This document shows positions 9,279 through 18,144 of a DNA stretch of 64,000 nt, one piece after another (the stretch's first letter is position 1; every line of letters begins with the position of its first letter). The position numbers were made by a program, and so were the translations under genes. The notes under the pieces are model-generated. The model searched no databases. It worked only from the letters and a program-made list of their open reading frames with translations, and was not told the DNA's origin. The DNA comes from Enterococcus timonensis (GTDB taxonomy: Bacteria; Bacillota; Bacilli; Lactobacillales; Enterococcaceae): NCBI RefSeq assembly GCF_900104595.1, contig NZ_FNVY01000004.1, forward strand, positions 930,001 through 994,000. The letters are read 5' to 3'.

Positions 9279-9713
9279 TTAATTCTCTAAAATAAATGTC
9301 ACAGGACCATCGTTAAGGCTGGACACTTGCATATCGGCACCGAAAATTCCGGTAGCGACTTTGAAAAATTTGGCTAAATGTTCATTAAAGGTCGTATATA
9401 ACTTTTCGGCCTCCTCCCCGCTTAATGCTTCCGTGAAACTAGGACGATTGCCTTTTTTCGTATTGCCGTACAACGTAAACTGCGAGACGGATAAAATTTC
9501 GCCGCCCACTTGCGCTAAGCTCAGATTCATTTTCCCCTGATCATCAGGAAAAACCCGCAGCTTAGTAATTTTTTCAGCTAATTTTTGGGCATTTTCTACC
9601 GTGTCGGCTTGAGTAAAGCCGACATACAGTAAAAAGCCTTGTCCAATTTCGCCGACGATTTTTTCTTCAACGACAACTTTAGCTCTGCTTACCTTTTGCA
9701 AAATAATTTTCAT
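9279..9713 (-). CDS. dtd: D-aminoacyl-tRNA deacylase
   Basis: Hydrolyses D-amino acids from mischarged tRNA. At 144 residues it has the usual length. It begins MKIILQKVSRAKVVV and carries the family active-site motifs SVSQFTLYGNT and the cross-subunit NDGPVTFILE at the C-terminus. It lies 13 bases after relA on the same strand, the usual relA-dtd pairing of Firmicutes, and is followed by a terminator. Confidence 0.96.
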   Translation of the reverse strand: MKIILQKVSRAKVVVEEKIVGEIGQGFLLYVGFTQADTVENAQKLAEKITKLRVFPDDQGKMNLSLAQVGGEILSVSQFTLYGNTKKGNRPSFTEALSGEEAEKLYTTFNEHLAKFFKVATGIFGADMQVSSLNDGPVTFILEN

Positions 9714-9726
9714 TTAACGATCAATC

Positions 9727-11940
9727 CTAACCATTTGTCCGCCGCACCGAATATACATCAGGCACGGATTTTATTTTGTCGACAATTTGTTGTAAGTGAG
9801 TCAGATTTTGGATAGAAAAATTCAAGTGAATCATGGCCATTTTATCTTTAGCCGGTTTAGCTTCGACTTTGTCTAATTTTTTAGTCATGGGCGAAAGAAC
9901 TTGCAAAATATCATTTAACAAACCGTTCCGATTATAGCCATACACCTCAAGATCGGCGGCATATTCTTGTTTAATATTCGAACTATCTTCCCATTCCACC
10001 TCAATCAGACGTTCATCCAGCTCCTCGGCATGTTTAACATTGGGACAATCTTTGCGGTGAATGGAAATTCCCCGTCCTTTTGTCACATAGCCAACAATTT
10101 CATCGCCTGGCACCGGATTACAACAGCGCGACAAGCGAATAAGTAAATTATCCACCCCTTGAATAACAATGCCACCTTCATGGCGAATTTTCATTTTTTC
10201 TGGCTCTTTTTTAACTGGTTGATTGACTAAATCATCTACTTCTTGTTTTTGCCGTTCAATTTCTCTGGCGTGGCGTTCTTTTTCGGTTAAGCGATTGGCA
10301 CACATTTGCGCCGATAATTCTCCGTAACCAATGGCGGCAAATAAATCATCTTCCGTATTAAAATTAAACCGTTCCAAAGCTTCAGACATTTTTTTCTTAG
10401 TGACAATTTCTTTTGGTACAAAATTCATTTCCAACAAATTACTATTGACTTGCTCGCGTCCTTTAGCAATATTAGCTTCACGATCTTGTGTTTTAAAGAA
10501 ACGTTTTATTTTATTCCGAGCTTTACTAGTGGCCACCATTTTCAGCCAATCACGGCTAGGGCCAAATGAATTCGGCGAAGTCATCACTTCGATAATGTCA
10601 CCATTTTTTAATTTGTAATCTAGTTGAACCATTTTCCCGTTCACCTTGGCGCCGGTGGTTTTATTTCCCACTTCAGTATGCACGCTGTAAGCAAAATCCA
10701 GTGGGCCGGAACCTTTCGGAAGCTCGGTGACGTCCCCTTTTGGCGTAAAGACATAAACTTTGTCAGAAAAAATATCGCCTTTCACTGACTCCATAAAATC
10801 TGATGCATTATACGATTCGTCTTGCAATTCCAAAATTTCATGAAACCAGCTTAGTTGGCGGGTCATATCGTTGTCTTCTAATTTATCGGTGCGCCCTTCT
10901 TTATATGCCCAGTGCGCCGCTACCCCAAATTCAGCAATCTCGTGCATTTCTTCGGTGCGGATTTGAATTTCCACTGGCCGACCTTGCGGACCAATGACCG
11001 TCGTATGCAACGATTGATAAAGATTCGTTTTAGGCATAGCAATATAATCTTTAAAGCGCCCCGGCATGGGTTTCCATTTCGTATGGACAATCCCTAAGAC
11101 GGCGTAACAATCTTTAATGGAATCGACAATTACCCGGATAGCTAATAAATCATAAATTTCGTCAAACTGTTTTTTCTGATCTTTCATCTTATGATAAATG
11201 GAATAAATATGTTTCGGCCGTCCATAAATTTCAGCATAAATATTTAATTCTTCTGTTGACTGTTTAATTTCATCAACTGTCCGGGAAATATATTCTTCCC
11301 GTTCTTTTCGTTTACTTTGCATTAAGTGAACGATGCGATAATATTGTTGCGGATTTAAATAGCGCAAAGAAGTATCTTCCAGCTCCCATTTAATTCGACT
11401 CATCCCTAAACGATGAGCGAGTGGCGCATAAATTTCCAATGTTTCTTTAGCAATTCTTCTTTGTTTATCTTCTCTTAAATGTTTCAACGTCCGCATATTG
11501 TGCAAACGGTCAGCTAATTTCACCATAATGACGCGCAAATCTTGGGCCATTGCTAAAAGCATTTTCCGGTGATTTTCTGCTAGTTGTTCTTCATGACTTT
11601 GATAATGAATTTTCCCGAGTTTTGTAACGCCGTCCACTAACATCGCCACATCTGGACCGAATTCTTTTTTTAAATCCGTCAAAGTCACCGGTGTATCTTC
11701 AACGACATCGTGCAAAAATCCGGTGGCCACTGTATGTGGATCCATTCGTAAATCTGCTAAAATGCCGGCCACTTGAATCGGATGAATAATATATGGTTCG
11801 CCTGATTGGCGGACTTGTCCTTGGTGAGCAGCCTCTGCATATTCATAAGCTCGCTCCACGAAGCTAGCGTGTTCTTGATCCATATAAGTGCTGACAAGTT
11901 TTATGACCGCACTCCCGGTTAAAACTGGTTCTTTTGGCAT
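9727..11940 (-). CDS. relA: Bifunctional (p)ppGpp synthetase/hydrolase, Rel
   Basis: Makes and degrades the alarmone (p)ppGpp in the stringent response; ribosome-associated. At 737 residues it is the usual length for long Rel proteins. Domains in order: HD hydrolase (about 40-190, with GFLHDVVEDT and DRLHNMRTL), synthetase (about 235-345, with YDLLAIRVIV and MPGRFKDYIAMPK), TGS (about 390-450, VYVFTPKGDV), a zinc-finger/helical region with SRCCNPVPGD, and a C-terminal ACT domain (about 660-737). The hydrolase motif is intact, so both activities are expected. The start is ATG 11940 with AGAGGG upstream rather than the longer frame to 11961. Confidence 0.96.
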   Translation of the reverse strand: MPKEPVLTGSAVIKLVSTYMDQEHASFVERAYEYAEAAHQGQVRQSGEPYIIHPIQVAGILADLRMDPHTVATGFLHDVVEDTPVTLTDLKKEFGPDVAMLVDGVTKLGKIHYQSHEEQLAENHRKMLLAMAQDLRVIMVKLADRLHNMRTLKHLREDKQRRIAKETLEIYAPLAHRLGMSRIKWELEDTSLRYLNPQQYYRIVHLMQSKRKEREEYISRTVDEIKQSTEELNIYAEIYGRPKHIYSIYHKMKDQKKQFDEIYDLLAIRVIVDSIKDCYAVLGIVHTKWKPMPGRFKDYIAMPKTNLYQSLHTTVIGPQGRPVEIQIRTEEMHEIAEFGVAAHWAYKEGRTDKLEDNDMTRQLSWFHEILELQDESYNASDFMESVKGDIFSDKVYVFTPKGDVTELPKGSGPLDFAYSVHTEVGNKTTGAKVNGKMVQLDYKLKNGDIIEVMTSPNSFGPSRDWLKMVATSKARNKIKRFFKTQDREANIAKGREQVNSNLLEMNFVPKEIVTKKKMSEALERFNFNTEDDLFAAIGYGELSAQMCANRLTEKERHAREIERQKQEVDDLVNQPVKKEPEKMKIRHEGGIVIQGVDNLLIRLSRCCNPVPGDEIVGYVTKGRGISIHRKDCPNVKHAEELDERLIEVEWEDSSNIKQEYAADLEVYGYNRNGLLNDILQVLSPMTKKLDKVEAKPAKDKMAMIHLNFSIQNLTHLQQIVDKIKSVPDVYSVRRTNG

Positions 11941-12036
11941 AAAATCCCTCTTTATTTTCAAATTTGTAAAAAAATTTCAAAAGCGCAGGTGACCAAATGG
12001 CGGCCAGACCTACGCTGTCAGGTAATCATTGATGAA

Positions 12037-12065
12037 AGTATACAAGACTTTGAAGCTTTTTTCAA
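12037..12065 (-). promoter_or_regulatory. Promoter of relA-dtd
   Basis: TTGAAA (12065-12060), 17 bases, TATACT (12042-12037) on the minus strand, giving a leader of about 90 bases before relA. Confidence 0.7.
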
Positions 12066-12084
12066 ATTTTTTTCACAGCGCGCT

Positions 12085-12678
12085 TCACGCCAGGTCAGAA
12101 ATAATCGCTGCAATCTCGTAGCGCTCCAAAATTTCTGGATCGGTCAACTTGCTAACGTCTCCCAATAATTGTAAGTTCACGGTCTCCCCAATGGCAAAAT
12201 GAAAAATCGCTAAATCATTTTCTGTTAACTCTTCATTTATAAAAAAAGTTAAATTGTGAAAAGTTTGGGTTTTCAACCAATCGGCAAAGTCCAACTTGGC
12301 GCCTTCTTTTAACTGACTCAAATCAATTAAAAAACTTAACAGGCATCGACCGGCGCTAACTCCTTGCAATAGATTCATTTCCTCAGCTAATTGGGTGAAA
12401 TCTTCTATTTGCAAAAAACGCGGTGTCACCATCACGTACGCCGTTTCAATTCCTTGTTCACAAGCTTGCGCTAATTCAAAAGATTTTTTAGCTAGCGTCC
12501 CGTTGCCTAAAGGAAAATCAATCACCGTATCGATTTGTTTTGGTGTTTTTTCAGTAAAATATTTAAACCGTGGCAACCAAGATGGAAAAATCAATAACTC
12601 ATCAGGTAACTCGGCAAATGATTTTAAAAAATCGTCGGGATGTTGTTGATTACTCAGTAGTGCATTAATTTTTTTCAT
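12085..12678 (-). CDS. DeoC-like (aldolase-fold) protein, probably not catalytic
   Basis: 197 residues. The segment DFPLGNGTLAKKSFELAQAC followed by GIETAYVMVT resembles the part of deoxyribose-phosphate aldolase that reads GFPLG, then an AKxxE helix and a strand with DE(I/V)D. The aldolase catalytic lysine and DEIDMV motif are not visible, and the chain is shorter and more acidic than DeoC, so I infer a degenerate aldolase-fold protein; this is a weak family call. It overlaps rsmE by the four bases ATGA and has its own AGGAGG site. It is the last gene of the mpg-DUF3013-prmA-rsmE operon, ahead of the relA promoter. Confidence 0.5.
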   Translation of the reverse strand: MKKINALLSNQQHPDDFLKSFAELPDELLIFPSWLPRFKYFTEKTPKQIDTVIDFPLGNGTLAKKSFELAQACEQGIETAYVMVTPRFLQIEDFTQLAEEMNLLQGVSAGRCLLSFLIDLSQLKEGAKLDFADWLKTQTFHNLTFFINEELTENDLAIFHFAIGETVNLQLLGDVSKLTDPEILERYEIAAIISDLA

Positions 12679-13424
12679 AACAGACCTCCTAACTCAAAAG
12701 CAAAACTTGCCGCACTTAAGACATACATTGGTGCTGTTTCAGCTCGCATGATCCGCGGACCTAATGCCATACTCTCAGCTCCTAATGATAAAAAATTTTC
12801 GATTTCTGCAGGGGTAAAGCCGCCTTCTGGTCCAAAAATAACTAAAACTTGGCTATCTTTTGGCATCTGTTGCAAACTTTTTACCAGTTGACTTTTTTCG
12901 CCCCGCTTGGCCTCTTCTTCATAAGCGACCAAAATAAAATCAAATGTCGAAAAAATATCTAAAAATTCATTGGCGCTTTTAAAAAGAGTCACCGCCGGCA
13001 CAACTGTTCGATGAGCTTGTTCGCTAGCTTCTTGCATAATTTTTTTTAGTCGTTCGGCTTTTTTTTGCAGTTTTTGTTCATTCCATTTCACTACACTTGT
13101 CGCACTTGGGTAAGCTATCAAAGCCGCCGCCCCTAGCTCGGTGACTTTTTGGGCGATAAATTCTAATTTTTCCCCTTTAGGAAATCCGCAAGCAATCGTA
13201 AAATGCACCGGCATTTCTTTTTCTTCGCTGATTTTATGATCAAGAGTGACGATTAACGTTTCATTTAAAGAAACAATGGTTGCTACAAAGGCCGATTTGC
13301 CATCAGCTAGTTCAAATTGCCCGCCGACTTTTTGACGCATCACATTTTTTACATTATGATAAATTTCGTTTGGTAATTCTTGCTGGTTTTCTACAATTGG
13401 CTGAGAAATAAAATATCTTTGCAT
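12675..13424 (-). CDS. rsmE: 16S rRNA m3U1498 methyltransferase
   Basis: SPOUT-class methyltransferase that modifies U1498 of 16S rRNA; 249 residues. Seen: the N-terminal PUA-like domain (MQRYFIS, then HNVKNVMRQKVG) and the knotted SAM-binding end with VIFGPEGGFTPAEI, LGPRIMRAETAP and an SAASF tail. The start ATG 13424 lies just after the prmA stop, so translation is coupled; the longer frame to 13457 lies inside prmA. The pairing prmA-rsmE is common in Firmicutes. Confidence 0.94.
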   Translation of the reverse strand: MQRYFISQPIVENQQELPNEIYHNVKNVMRQKVGGQFELADGKSAFVATIVSLNETLIVTLDHKISEEKEMPVHFTIACGFPKGEKLEFIAQKVTELGAAALIAYPSATSVVKWNEQKLQKKAERLKKIMQEASEQAHRTVVPAVTLFKSANEFLDIFSTFDFILVAYEEEAKRGEKSQLVKSLQQMPKDSQVLVIFGPEGGFTPAEIENFLSLGAESMALGPRIMRAETAPMYVLSAASFAFELGGLL

Positions 13425-13425
13425 C

Positions 13426-14370
13426 TTAAACCAACACTTCCGGATGACTAACCACAAGCCCTACCCAGTCGCCACTTGATAGGCGTTCAACAATTTGTAA
13501 ATGATTCTTAGTCAGTGCTGCTTCCACTTCTTCAGCTTTGTCTTCAATAATACCTGATAAAATCAAAGTGCCGCTAGGTTTTAACAACCGCTTCGCATCT
13601 GGCAAAAGTCGAATAATTACGTCTGCTAAAATATTAGCAACAATGAGATCCACGGGCTGTTTAATTCCTTTTAATAAATCATTGGCTTTCACTGTAATAT
13701 CATCAGCGGCTGGATTTAAGCTGAAATTCTCTTGCGCTTTTTTCACCGCCAGATCGTCAAGATCAAAAGCCGTCACGTCGCCTGCGCCAAAAAGTTTGGC
13801 CGCAATACTTAAGATCCCTGAACCAGTCCCGACATCATAAACCGAATTTCCTTGCCGAATGTATAGCTCCATGGCGTGCAAACTTAAACGAGTCGTTGGA
13901 TGAGTGCCGGTACCAAAAGCCATCCCAGGATCAATCTTAATCATTTTTTCTTCTTTATCTTTGGCTTGATAAGCTATCCAGTCAGGGACAATCGTTAGAA
14001 AACGAGAAATTTGCACCGGGTGATAATATTTTTTCCAAGCTTGCTCCCAATTATCTTCTTCTAAAGTATTCAGCGTCACTTGATGGCTACCAATAGCTAG
14101 GCCAAAAGTTTTCAGCTGAAGAATTTTTTCTTTTACATCTGGCAGTATTTCTGGCACAAAAACATTTTCTGGAAAATAAGCACTCACAGTGGGTTCTGCC
14201 GTCAAATAGAATTCTTTTTGATCAAGAATTTCGCCAAAATGATCGGAGTACTGAATAATATCGGCTGGATCATGAATTTCCACCCCTTGAGCACCTAAGT
14301 TCATTAATATTTCGCTGACCGCTTCAATGGCCTCAGTATCAATACTGACTTTAATTTCTGTCCACTTCAT
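13426..14370 (-). CDS. prmA: Ribosomal protein L11 methyltransferase
   Basis: Trimethylates ribosomal protein L11 using SAM; 314 residues, normal length. An N-terminal substrate-recognition domain is followed by a Rossmann methyltransferase with IDPGMAFGTGTHPTTR, DVGTGSGILSIAA and the motif IV-like VANILADVI. AGGAGAG stands before the ATG. It follows the DUF3013 gene by 9 bases and its stop abuts rsmE. Confidence 0.95.
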   Translation of the reverse strand: MKWTEIKVSIDTEAIEAVSEILMNLGAQGVEIHDPADIIQYSDHFGEILDQKEFYLTAEPTVSAYFPENVFVPEILPDVKEKILQLKTFGLAIGSHQVTLNTLEEDNWEQAWKKYYHPVQISRFLTIVPDWIAYQAKDKEEKMIKIDPGMAFGTGTHPTTRLSLHAMELYIRQGNSVYDVGTGSGILSIAAKLFGAGDVTAFDLDDLAVKKAQENFSLNPAADDITVKANDLLKGIKQPVDLIVANILADVIIRLLPDAKRLLKPSGTLILSGIIEDKAEEVEAALTKNHLQIVERLSSGDWVGLVVSHPEVLV

Positions 14371-14379
14371 ATGTCTCTC

Positions 14380-14850
14380 CTAAAATTTCGGATATGGCAA
14401 AAAGACCATATCACCATATTGTTTAACGATTTGTTGGAAACGACTTTCATCCCAAGTCAATTCAAAAATTTCCGCCTGCTCATCTGCTAAAAATGTCACT
14501 AAATCATCTTGCCCTTTTGCAAGTAACTCCACAAAATAATCAATCGCTCCTTGCAATAAAGCAGTGGAAATTCCTTTTTTGCGATCAAAGGCTAATAAAA
14601 CTAAATAATCGGTGGTGCTTGGTCGTTTCTTTTGGTCGAAAAATAAAATACCATCGCTAAATTCTACCAACTCTTCATTAGAGTTCAGATCGTTGGCATC
14701 TTCTAATAAAATCCGATCCTCGTTGGCTGCAAAAATGCTCGCGATAATTTCAATCGTATGATCTTTAGAATTCCAAACGACTTCTCCTTCATAAGGCGCT
14801 AATTTTTCTTGGGCATAATTTACTAAAAATTCAATTGCATCAGTTGACAT
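14380..14850 (-). CDS. DUF3013-type acidic protein
   Basis: 156 residues, acidic and without membrane segments. EGEVVWNSKDHTIEIIASIF near the N-terminus and a duplicated alpha/beta pattern fit my memory of DUF3013, a family of unknown role in Lactobacillales; this is a moderate call. The start is ATG 14850 with GGAG five bases upstream. It overlaps the end of the glycosylase gene by about 11 bases and precedes prmA in the same operon. Confidence 0.55.
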   Translation of the reverse strand: MSTDAIEFLVNYAQEKLAPYEGEVVWNSKDHTIEIIASIFAANEDRILLEDANDLNSNEELVEFSDGILFFDQKKRPSTTDYLVLLAFDRKKGISTALLQGAIDYFVELLAKGQDDLVTFLADEQAEIFELTWDESRFQQIVKQYGDMVFLPYPKF

Positions 14851-15466
14851 AGTGACTCCATCCGTGAAATTCATCGACTTCACTTTTTTTTATTTGACTG
14901 ACATAAGGATTGCCGGCAACATAAAAGCGCAGCGGCGCCAATGTCCACACACCTTTATTAGGAATTCCGATTCTTGGGGCCGTAATTATTTTAACGGGCG
15001 TTTTTTTAATATCGCTAACTTTCAGCGGTCCTGAAAAAATATTCGTCCCATAAATATCTTTGGTTAAACCCATCGCCTGGGTGAGTTTTCCGGGACCATT
15101 CGTAAGATTGACGCCAACTTTATTTCGATTTTTCTCCATAATTTCTAAGCCTGCAGCAGGTTCAATGGCGCGAATCATCACCCCTTGGGGAGACCCGGAT
15201 TTTTGTGTCACCAAATTTAAAAGCAAATGGGTATGCATAATATAGGCATAAATGGTGCCGGCGCTTTGATACATCGCACGTAATCGTGGCGTTTGCCTGC
15301 CGCCAAAACTATGACTGGCTGCATCAAGTGGACCGACGTACGCCTCACAATCCACAATATAGCCCGACACAATTCCGGCCGGTGTTTCAAAGGTCAGCAA
15401 GTGACCTAATAATTTTTCAGCAATTAAAGCGGTGTTTTCTAATTGAAAAATATCTTTTACTAGCAT
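14840..15466 (-). CDS. mpg: 3-methyladenine DNA glycosylase (Aag/MPG family)
   Basis: Base-excision enzyme that removes alkylated purines; 208 residues, usual for bacterial members. Motifs: DCEAYVGPLDAASHSFGG, TPRLRAMYQSAGTIYAY, RAIEP and LTNGPGKLTQAMG. The catalytic glutamate lies in DCEAY and the intercalating region follows. First gene of a five-gene minus-strand operon, divergent from rarA. Confidence 0.93.
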   Translation of the reverse strand: MLVKDIFQLENTALIAEKLLGHLLTFETPAGIVSGYIVDCEAYVGPLDAASHSFGGRQTPRLRAMYQSAGTIYAYIMHTHLLLNLVTQKSGSPQGVMIRAIEPAAGLEIMEKNRNKVGVNLTNGPGKLTQAMGLTKDIYGTNIFSGPLKVSDIKKTPVKIITAPRIGIPNKGVWTLAPLRFYVAGNPYVSQIKKSEVDEFHGWSHYVN

Positions 15467-15530
15467 AACTGTATTTTAACATTTTTTTATGACTTGCCAA
15501 GCGCCAGGCGAAAAATCTCTTAAAAAATTG

Positions 15531-15539
15531 TGCTATACT
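15531..15539 (+). promoter_or_regulatory. Extended -10 promoter of rarA
   Basis: TGCTATACT, an extended -10 with no clear -35, about 50 bases before the rarA ATG. Confidence 0.6.
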
Positions 15540-15587
15540 TAATGAAAACAACAAGTAAAAATAACAAAATAACGGAAAGGAGTCGTT

Positions 15588-16874
15588 ATGGAAAAACCAC
15601 TTGCCTACCGGATGCGCCCGGAAAATATTAATGAAGTCATTGGTCAAAAACAATTGGTCGGTCCTGGCAAAATTATTTGGCGGATGGTAGAAGCCAAATT
15701 ATTATCTTCCATGATTTTATATGGTCCACCGGGAACCGGGAAAACTAGTATTGCTTCTGCCATCGCCGGCTCCACTCAATATGCCTTTCGTTCTTTAAAT
15801 GCCGCCACCGACTCCAAAAAAGATTTACAAATTGTTGCTGAAGAAGCCAAAATGAGCGGCCGAGTCATTTTATTATTAGATGAAATTCATCGCTTAGATA
15901 AAACGAAACAAGATTTTTTACTGCCTCATCTTGAAAGTGGCCGGATTATTTTAATTGGCGCAACGACTGAAAATCCGTATTTATCGATTAACCCGGCGAT
16001 TCGTTCCCGGACGCAAATTTTTGAAGTCACTCCGTTAACGCCTGATGATATTAAAATCGGCCTCACTCGTGCCCTCCACGATAAAGAGCGGGGCTTAGGA
16101 AATTATCAAGTCGAACTTGCTGAGGCGGCTTATGATCATTTATCTTATAGTGCCAATGGCGACATGCGTTCTGCTTTAAATGCTTTAGAGCTGGCGGTGA
16201 AATCTACTCCACCCAATGAAGACGGAACAATTGTCATTACTCTTTCCATTGCTGAAGAAAGTTTGCAAAAAAAAGCTTTTTCTCATGATAAAGATGGCGA
16301 TGCCCATTACGATGTGATTTCCGCTTTTCAAAAATCGATTCGCGGGTCCGATGTCGACGCCGCCATTCATTATTTAGCTCGGCTAGTTGCAGCTGGCGAT
16401 TTGATTTCCATTAGTCGGCGTTTACTAGTTATTGCCTATGAAGATATTGGTTTAGCCAATCCGGCCGCCTGTCAGCGAACTGTGTCGGCAATAGAAACCG
16501 CGCAAAAATTAGGATTTCCTGAAGCCCGGATTCCCTTAGCTGATGCGGTAATTGATTTATGTTTATCGCCAAAATCAAATTCTGGTGTCGTAGCAATTGA
16601 CGCTGCTTTAGCAGATATTTATGCCGGGCACGGCGGACTCGTTCCAAAAAGTTTGCAAGATGCCCATTATAAAGGCAGTGAAAAATTAGGCCACGGTTTA
16701 ACGTATCAATATCCTCATAATTTTCCCGATTATTGGGTGGATCAACAATATTTACCTGACACTTTAGTTTCTGCTCATTATTATGTACCGAAAACTTCTG
16801 GCAAATATGAGCAAGCTTTGAAACATCGCTATGACCAATTAGAAGAGCGGAAGAAAAAATCCCGCGGTAAATAA
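15588..16874 (+). CDS. rarA: Replication-associated recombination protein A (AAA+ ATPase)
   Basis: Clamp-loader-like AAA+ ATPase (MgsA/YcaJ family) acting at stalled replication forks; 428 residues. Walker A GPPGTGKTS, Walker B LLLDEIHRLDK, sensor 1 GATTENP, an arginine-finger region AIRSRTQIFE and the C-terminal tetramer domain with YEDIGLANP and HYYVP are all visible. The ATG at 15588 has AAAGGAG upstream. A probable 6S RNA lies just downstream. Confidence 0.95.
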   Translation: MEKPLAYRMRPENINEVIGQKQLVGPGKIIWRMVEAKLLSSMILYGPPGTGKTSIASAIAGSTQYAFRSLNAATDSKKDLQIVAEEAKMSGRVILLLDEIHRLDKTKQDFLLPHLESGRIILIGATTENPYLSINPAIRSRTQIFEVTPLTPDDIKIGLTRALHDKERGLGNYQVELAEAAYDHLSYSANGDMRSALNALELAVKSTPPNEDGTIVITLSIAEESLQKKAFSHDKDGDAHYDVISAFQKSIRGSDVDAAIHYLARLVAAGDLISISRRLLVIAYEDIGLANPAACQRTVSAIETAQKLGFPEARIPLADAVIDLCLSPKSNSGVVAIDAALADIYAGHGGLVPKSLQDAHYKGSEKLGHGLTYQYPHNFPDYWVDQQYLPDTLVSAHYYVPKTSGKYEQALKHRYDQLEERKKKSRGK

Positions 16875-16933
16875 GGCTTCAAGACAGCGTTTGCTTAACT
16901 GGCTTTTCACCAGCTAAAAATAGTGATAACTAA

Positions 16934-16962
16934 TTGCACAATTCAAATGTCCGTGCTATTAT
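16934..16962 (+). promoter_or_regulatory. Promoter of the 6S RNA
   Basis: TTGCAC (16934-16939), 17 bases, then TATTAT (16957-16962) preceded by TG one base upstream (extended -10). Predicted start near 16969. Confidence 0.75.
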
Positions 16963-16968
16963 AAGTAT

Positions 16969-17165
16969 AAGAAATCTGTGATGTACGAGTTGTCTTTTTT
17001 CTGTGTTGACCGAACATTCTTATTGATATCTCGGGATCAATTGCCTTGTCAGTCTATGCCACACGCCTTCTCATTTGGTAGTGAATTAGCCTGCGGGTAG
17101 ATCCCACCTGCTTACTGCGGGATCAATACTATAAGACGGAATACGGCATCGACGGATTTCTTATT
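16969..17165 (+). ncRNA. ssrS: 6S RNA
   Basis: There is no open frame here. A strong promoter is followed by about 195 bases whose two ends pair: AAATC with GATG near the start matches CATC with GATTT near the end. Between them are further paired blocks, such as TATCTCGGGATCA and the GCGGGTAGATCCCACC region, and an unpaired central part, giving one long rod with a central bubble. That shape, size and the position downstream of rarA fit 6S RNA, which binds the housekeeping RNA polymerase. The assignment is by structure and context, not by a model search. Confidence 0.72.
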
Positions 17166-17177
17166 TATGAAAAAATG

Positions 17178-17212
17178 AAAAGCAATTTACCTTCGCGGTA
17201 GATTGCTTTTTT
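17178..17212 (+). terminator. Terminator after the 6S RNA
   Basis: AAAGCAATTTACC, loop TTCG, CGGTAGATTGCTTT and a T run. Confidence 0.85.
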
Positions 17213-17230
17213 AAATGAAGGAGAATTTTT

Positions 17231-17503
17231 GTGAACGCTATTTTAATGTTTGTTTTAGGTTTTTTCTTAATTTTAATTTCGATTGCTTTTTTTAAAGTCG
17301 GCGCAACTTTTTTAACTCAAATCGGAATTATCGACGGTGAAAAAATCACCAAAACTTTTGCGCGACTTTTTTTAATTGAAGGATTTATGAGTGTTATCGT
17401 TGGATTTTTCGCCACTAAAAATTTAGCTTTACTAATGGTCATTATTGTTCTTTTGACCTCTTTTATTTTTAGTACGACTATCACCCGCCGTTTGAAAAAT
17501 TAA
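17231..17503 (+). CDS. Small three-helix membrane protein, unknown
   Basis: 90 residues, almost all hydrophobic: segments at about 4-24, 46-62 and 66-82 with basic loops and tail (RRLKN). The GTG at 17231 has AAGGAGAA 7 bases upstream. No family recognised. It lies between the 6S terminator and the universal stress gene with no strong promoter of its own. Confidence 0.6.
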   Translation: MNAILMFVLGFFLILISIAFFKVGATFLTQIGIIDGEKITKTFARLFLIEGFMSVIVGFFATKNLALLMVIIVLLTSFIFSTTITRRLKN

Positions 17504-17577
17504 GTTGAAATATTTCTCTATTCATTGATTTACGTTTACAATTAAAAGTGTAAGAAAAACTAAAGGAGTGGGGAAAT

Positions 17578-18054
17578 ATGTTACAACAATATGATAAAAT
17601 CATGGTGGCCGTCGACGGATCCGATGAAGCCGAGTTAGCCTTTAAAAAAGCGGTCAGTGTTACGCAACGTAACGATGGTGAATTATTATTAGTTCATGTC
17701 ATTGATACGCGCGCTTTTCAAACCATTTCTAGCTTTGATGGTATGATGGCTGAACAAGCAACTGAAATGGCGAAACAAACTCTTGACGATTATGTCCGCT
17801 ATGCTAAAGAAAATGGCGTCACAAAAGTAAGTTATGTTGTAGAATACGGATCGCCTAAAGCCATTATCGCCAAAGATATCCCCACTAAAAATCATGTCGA
17901 TTTAATTATGCTTGGTGCCACTGGTTTAAATGCCGTCGAACGCTTATTTATTGGTTCTGTCTCTGAATATGTGATTCGTAACGCTTCTTGCGACGTTTTA
18001 GTTGTCCGCACCGATGAAACAAATAAACTCCCCGTAGCTGACTCTGCTAAATAA
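17578..18054 (+). CDS. Universal stress protein, UspA family
   Basis: 158 residues, single Usp domain. The N-terminal strand is KIMVAVDGSDEAELAF. The nucleotide-binding motif GATGLNAVERLFIGSVSEY followed by VLVVRT matches the G-2x-G-9x-G(S/T) signature of ATP-binding Usp proteins. AAAGGAG precedes the ATG. Its exact role is unknown, as for most Usp proteins. A bidirectional terminator follows. Confidence 0.92.
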   Translation: MLQQYDKIMVAVDGSDEAELAFKKAVSVTQRNDGELLLVHVIDTRAFQTISSFDGMMAEQATEMAKQTLDDYVRYAKENGVTKVSYVVEYGSPKAIIAKDIPTKNHVDLIMLGATGLNAVERLFIGSVSEYVIRNASCDVLVVRTDETNKLPVADSAK

Positions 18055-18075
18055 TTTTTTTAATTTAACAAATAA

Positions 18076-18126
18076 AAACAGACCGCCAAAAGATTAGCTT
18101 TTTAGCTAACTTTTGGCGGTCTGTTT
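18076..18126. terminator. Bidirectional terminator, usp and ABC exporter
   Basis: A long palindrome: AAACAGACCGCCAAAAG and TTAGCT pair with AGCTAA and CTTTTGGCGGTCTGTTT. Confidence 0.85.
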
Positions 18127-18144
18127 CATTTTAAAAAATATCTT

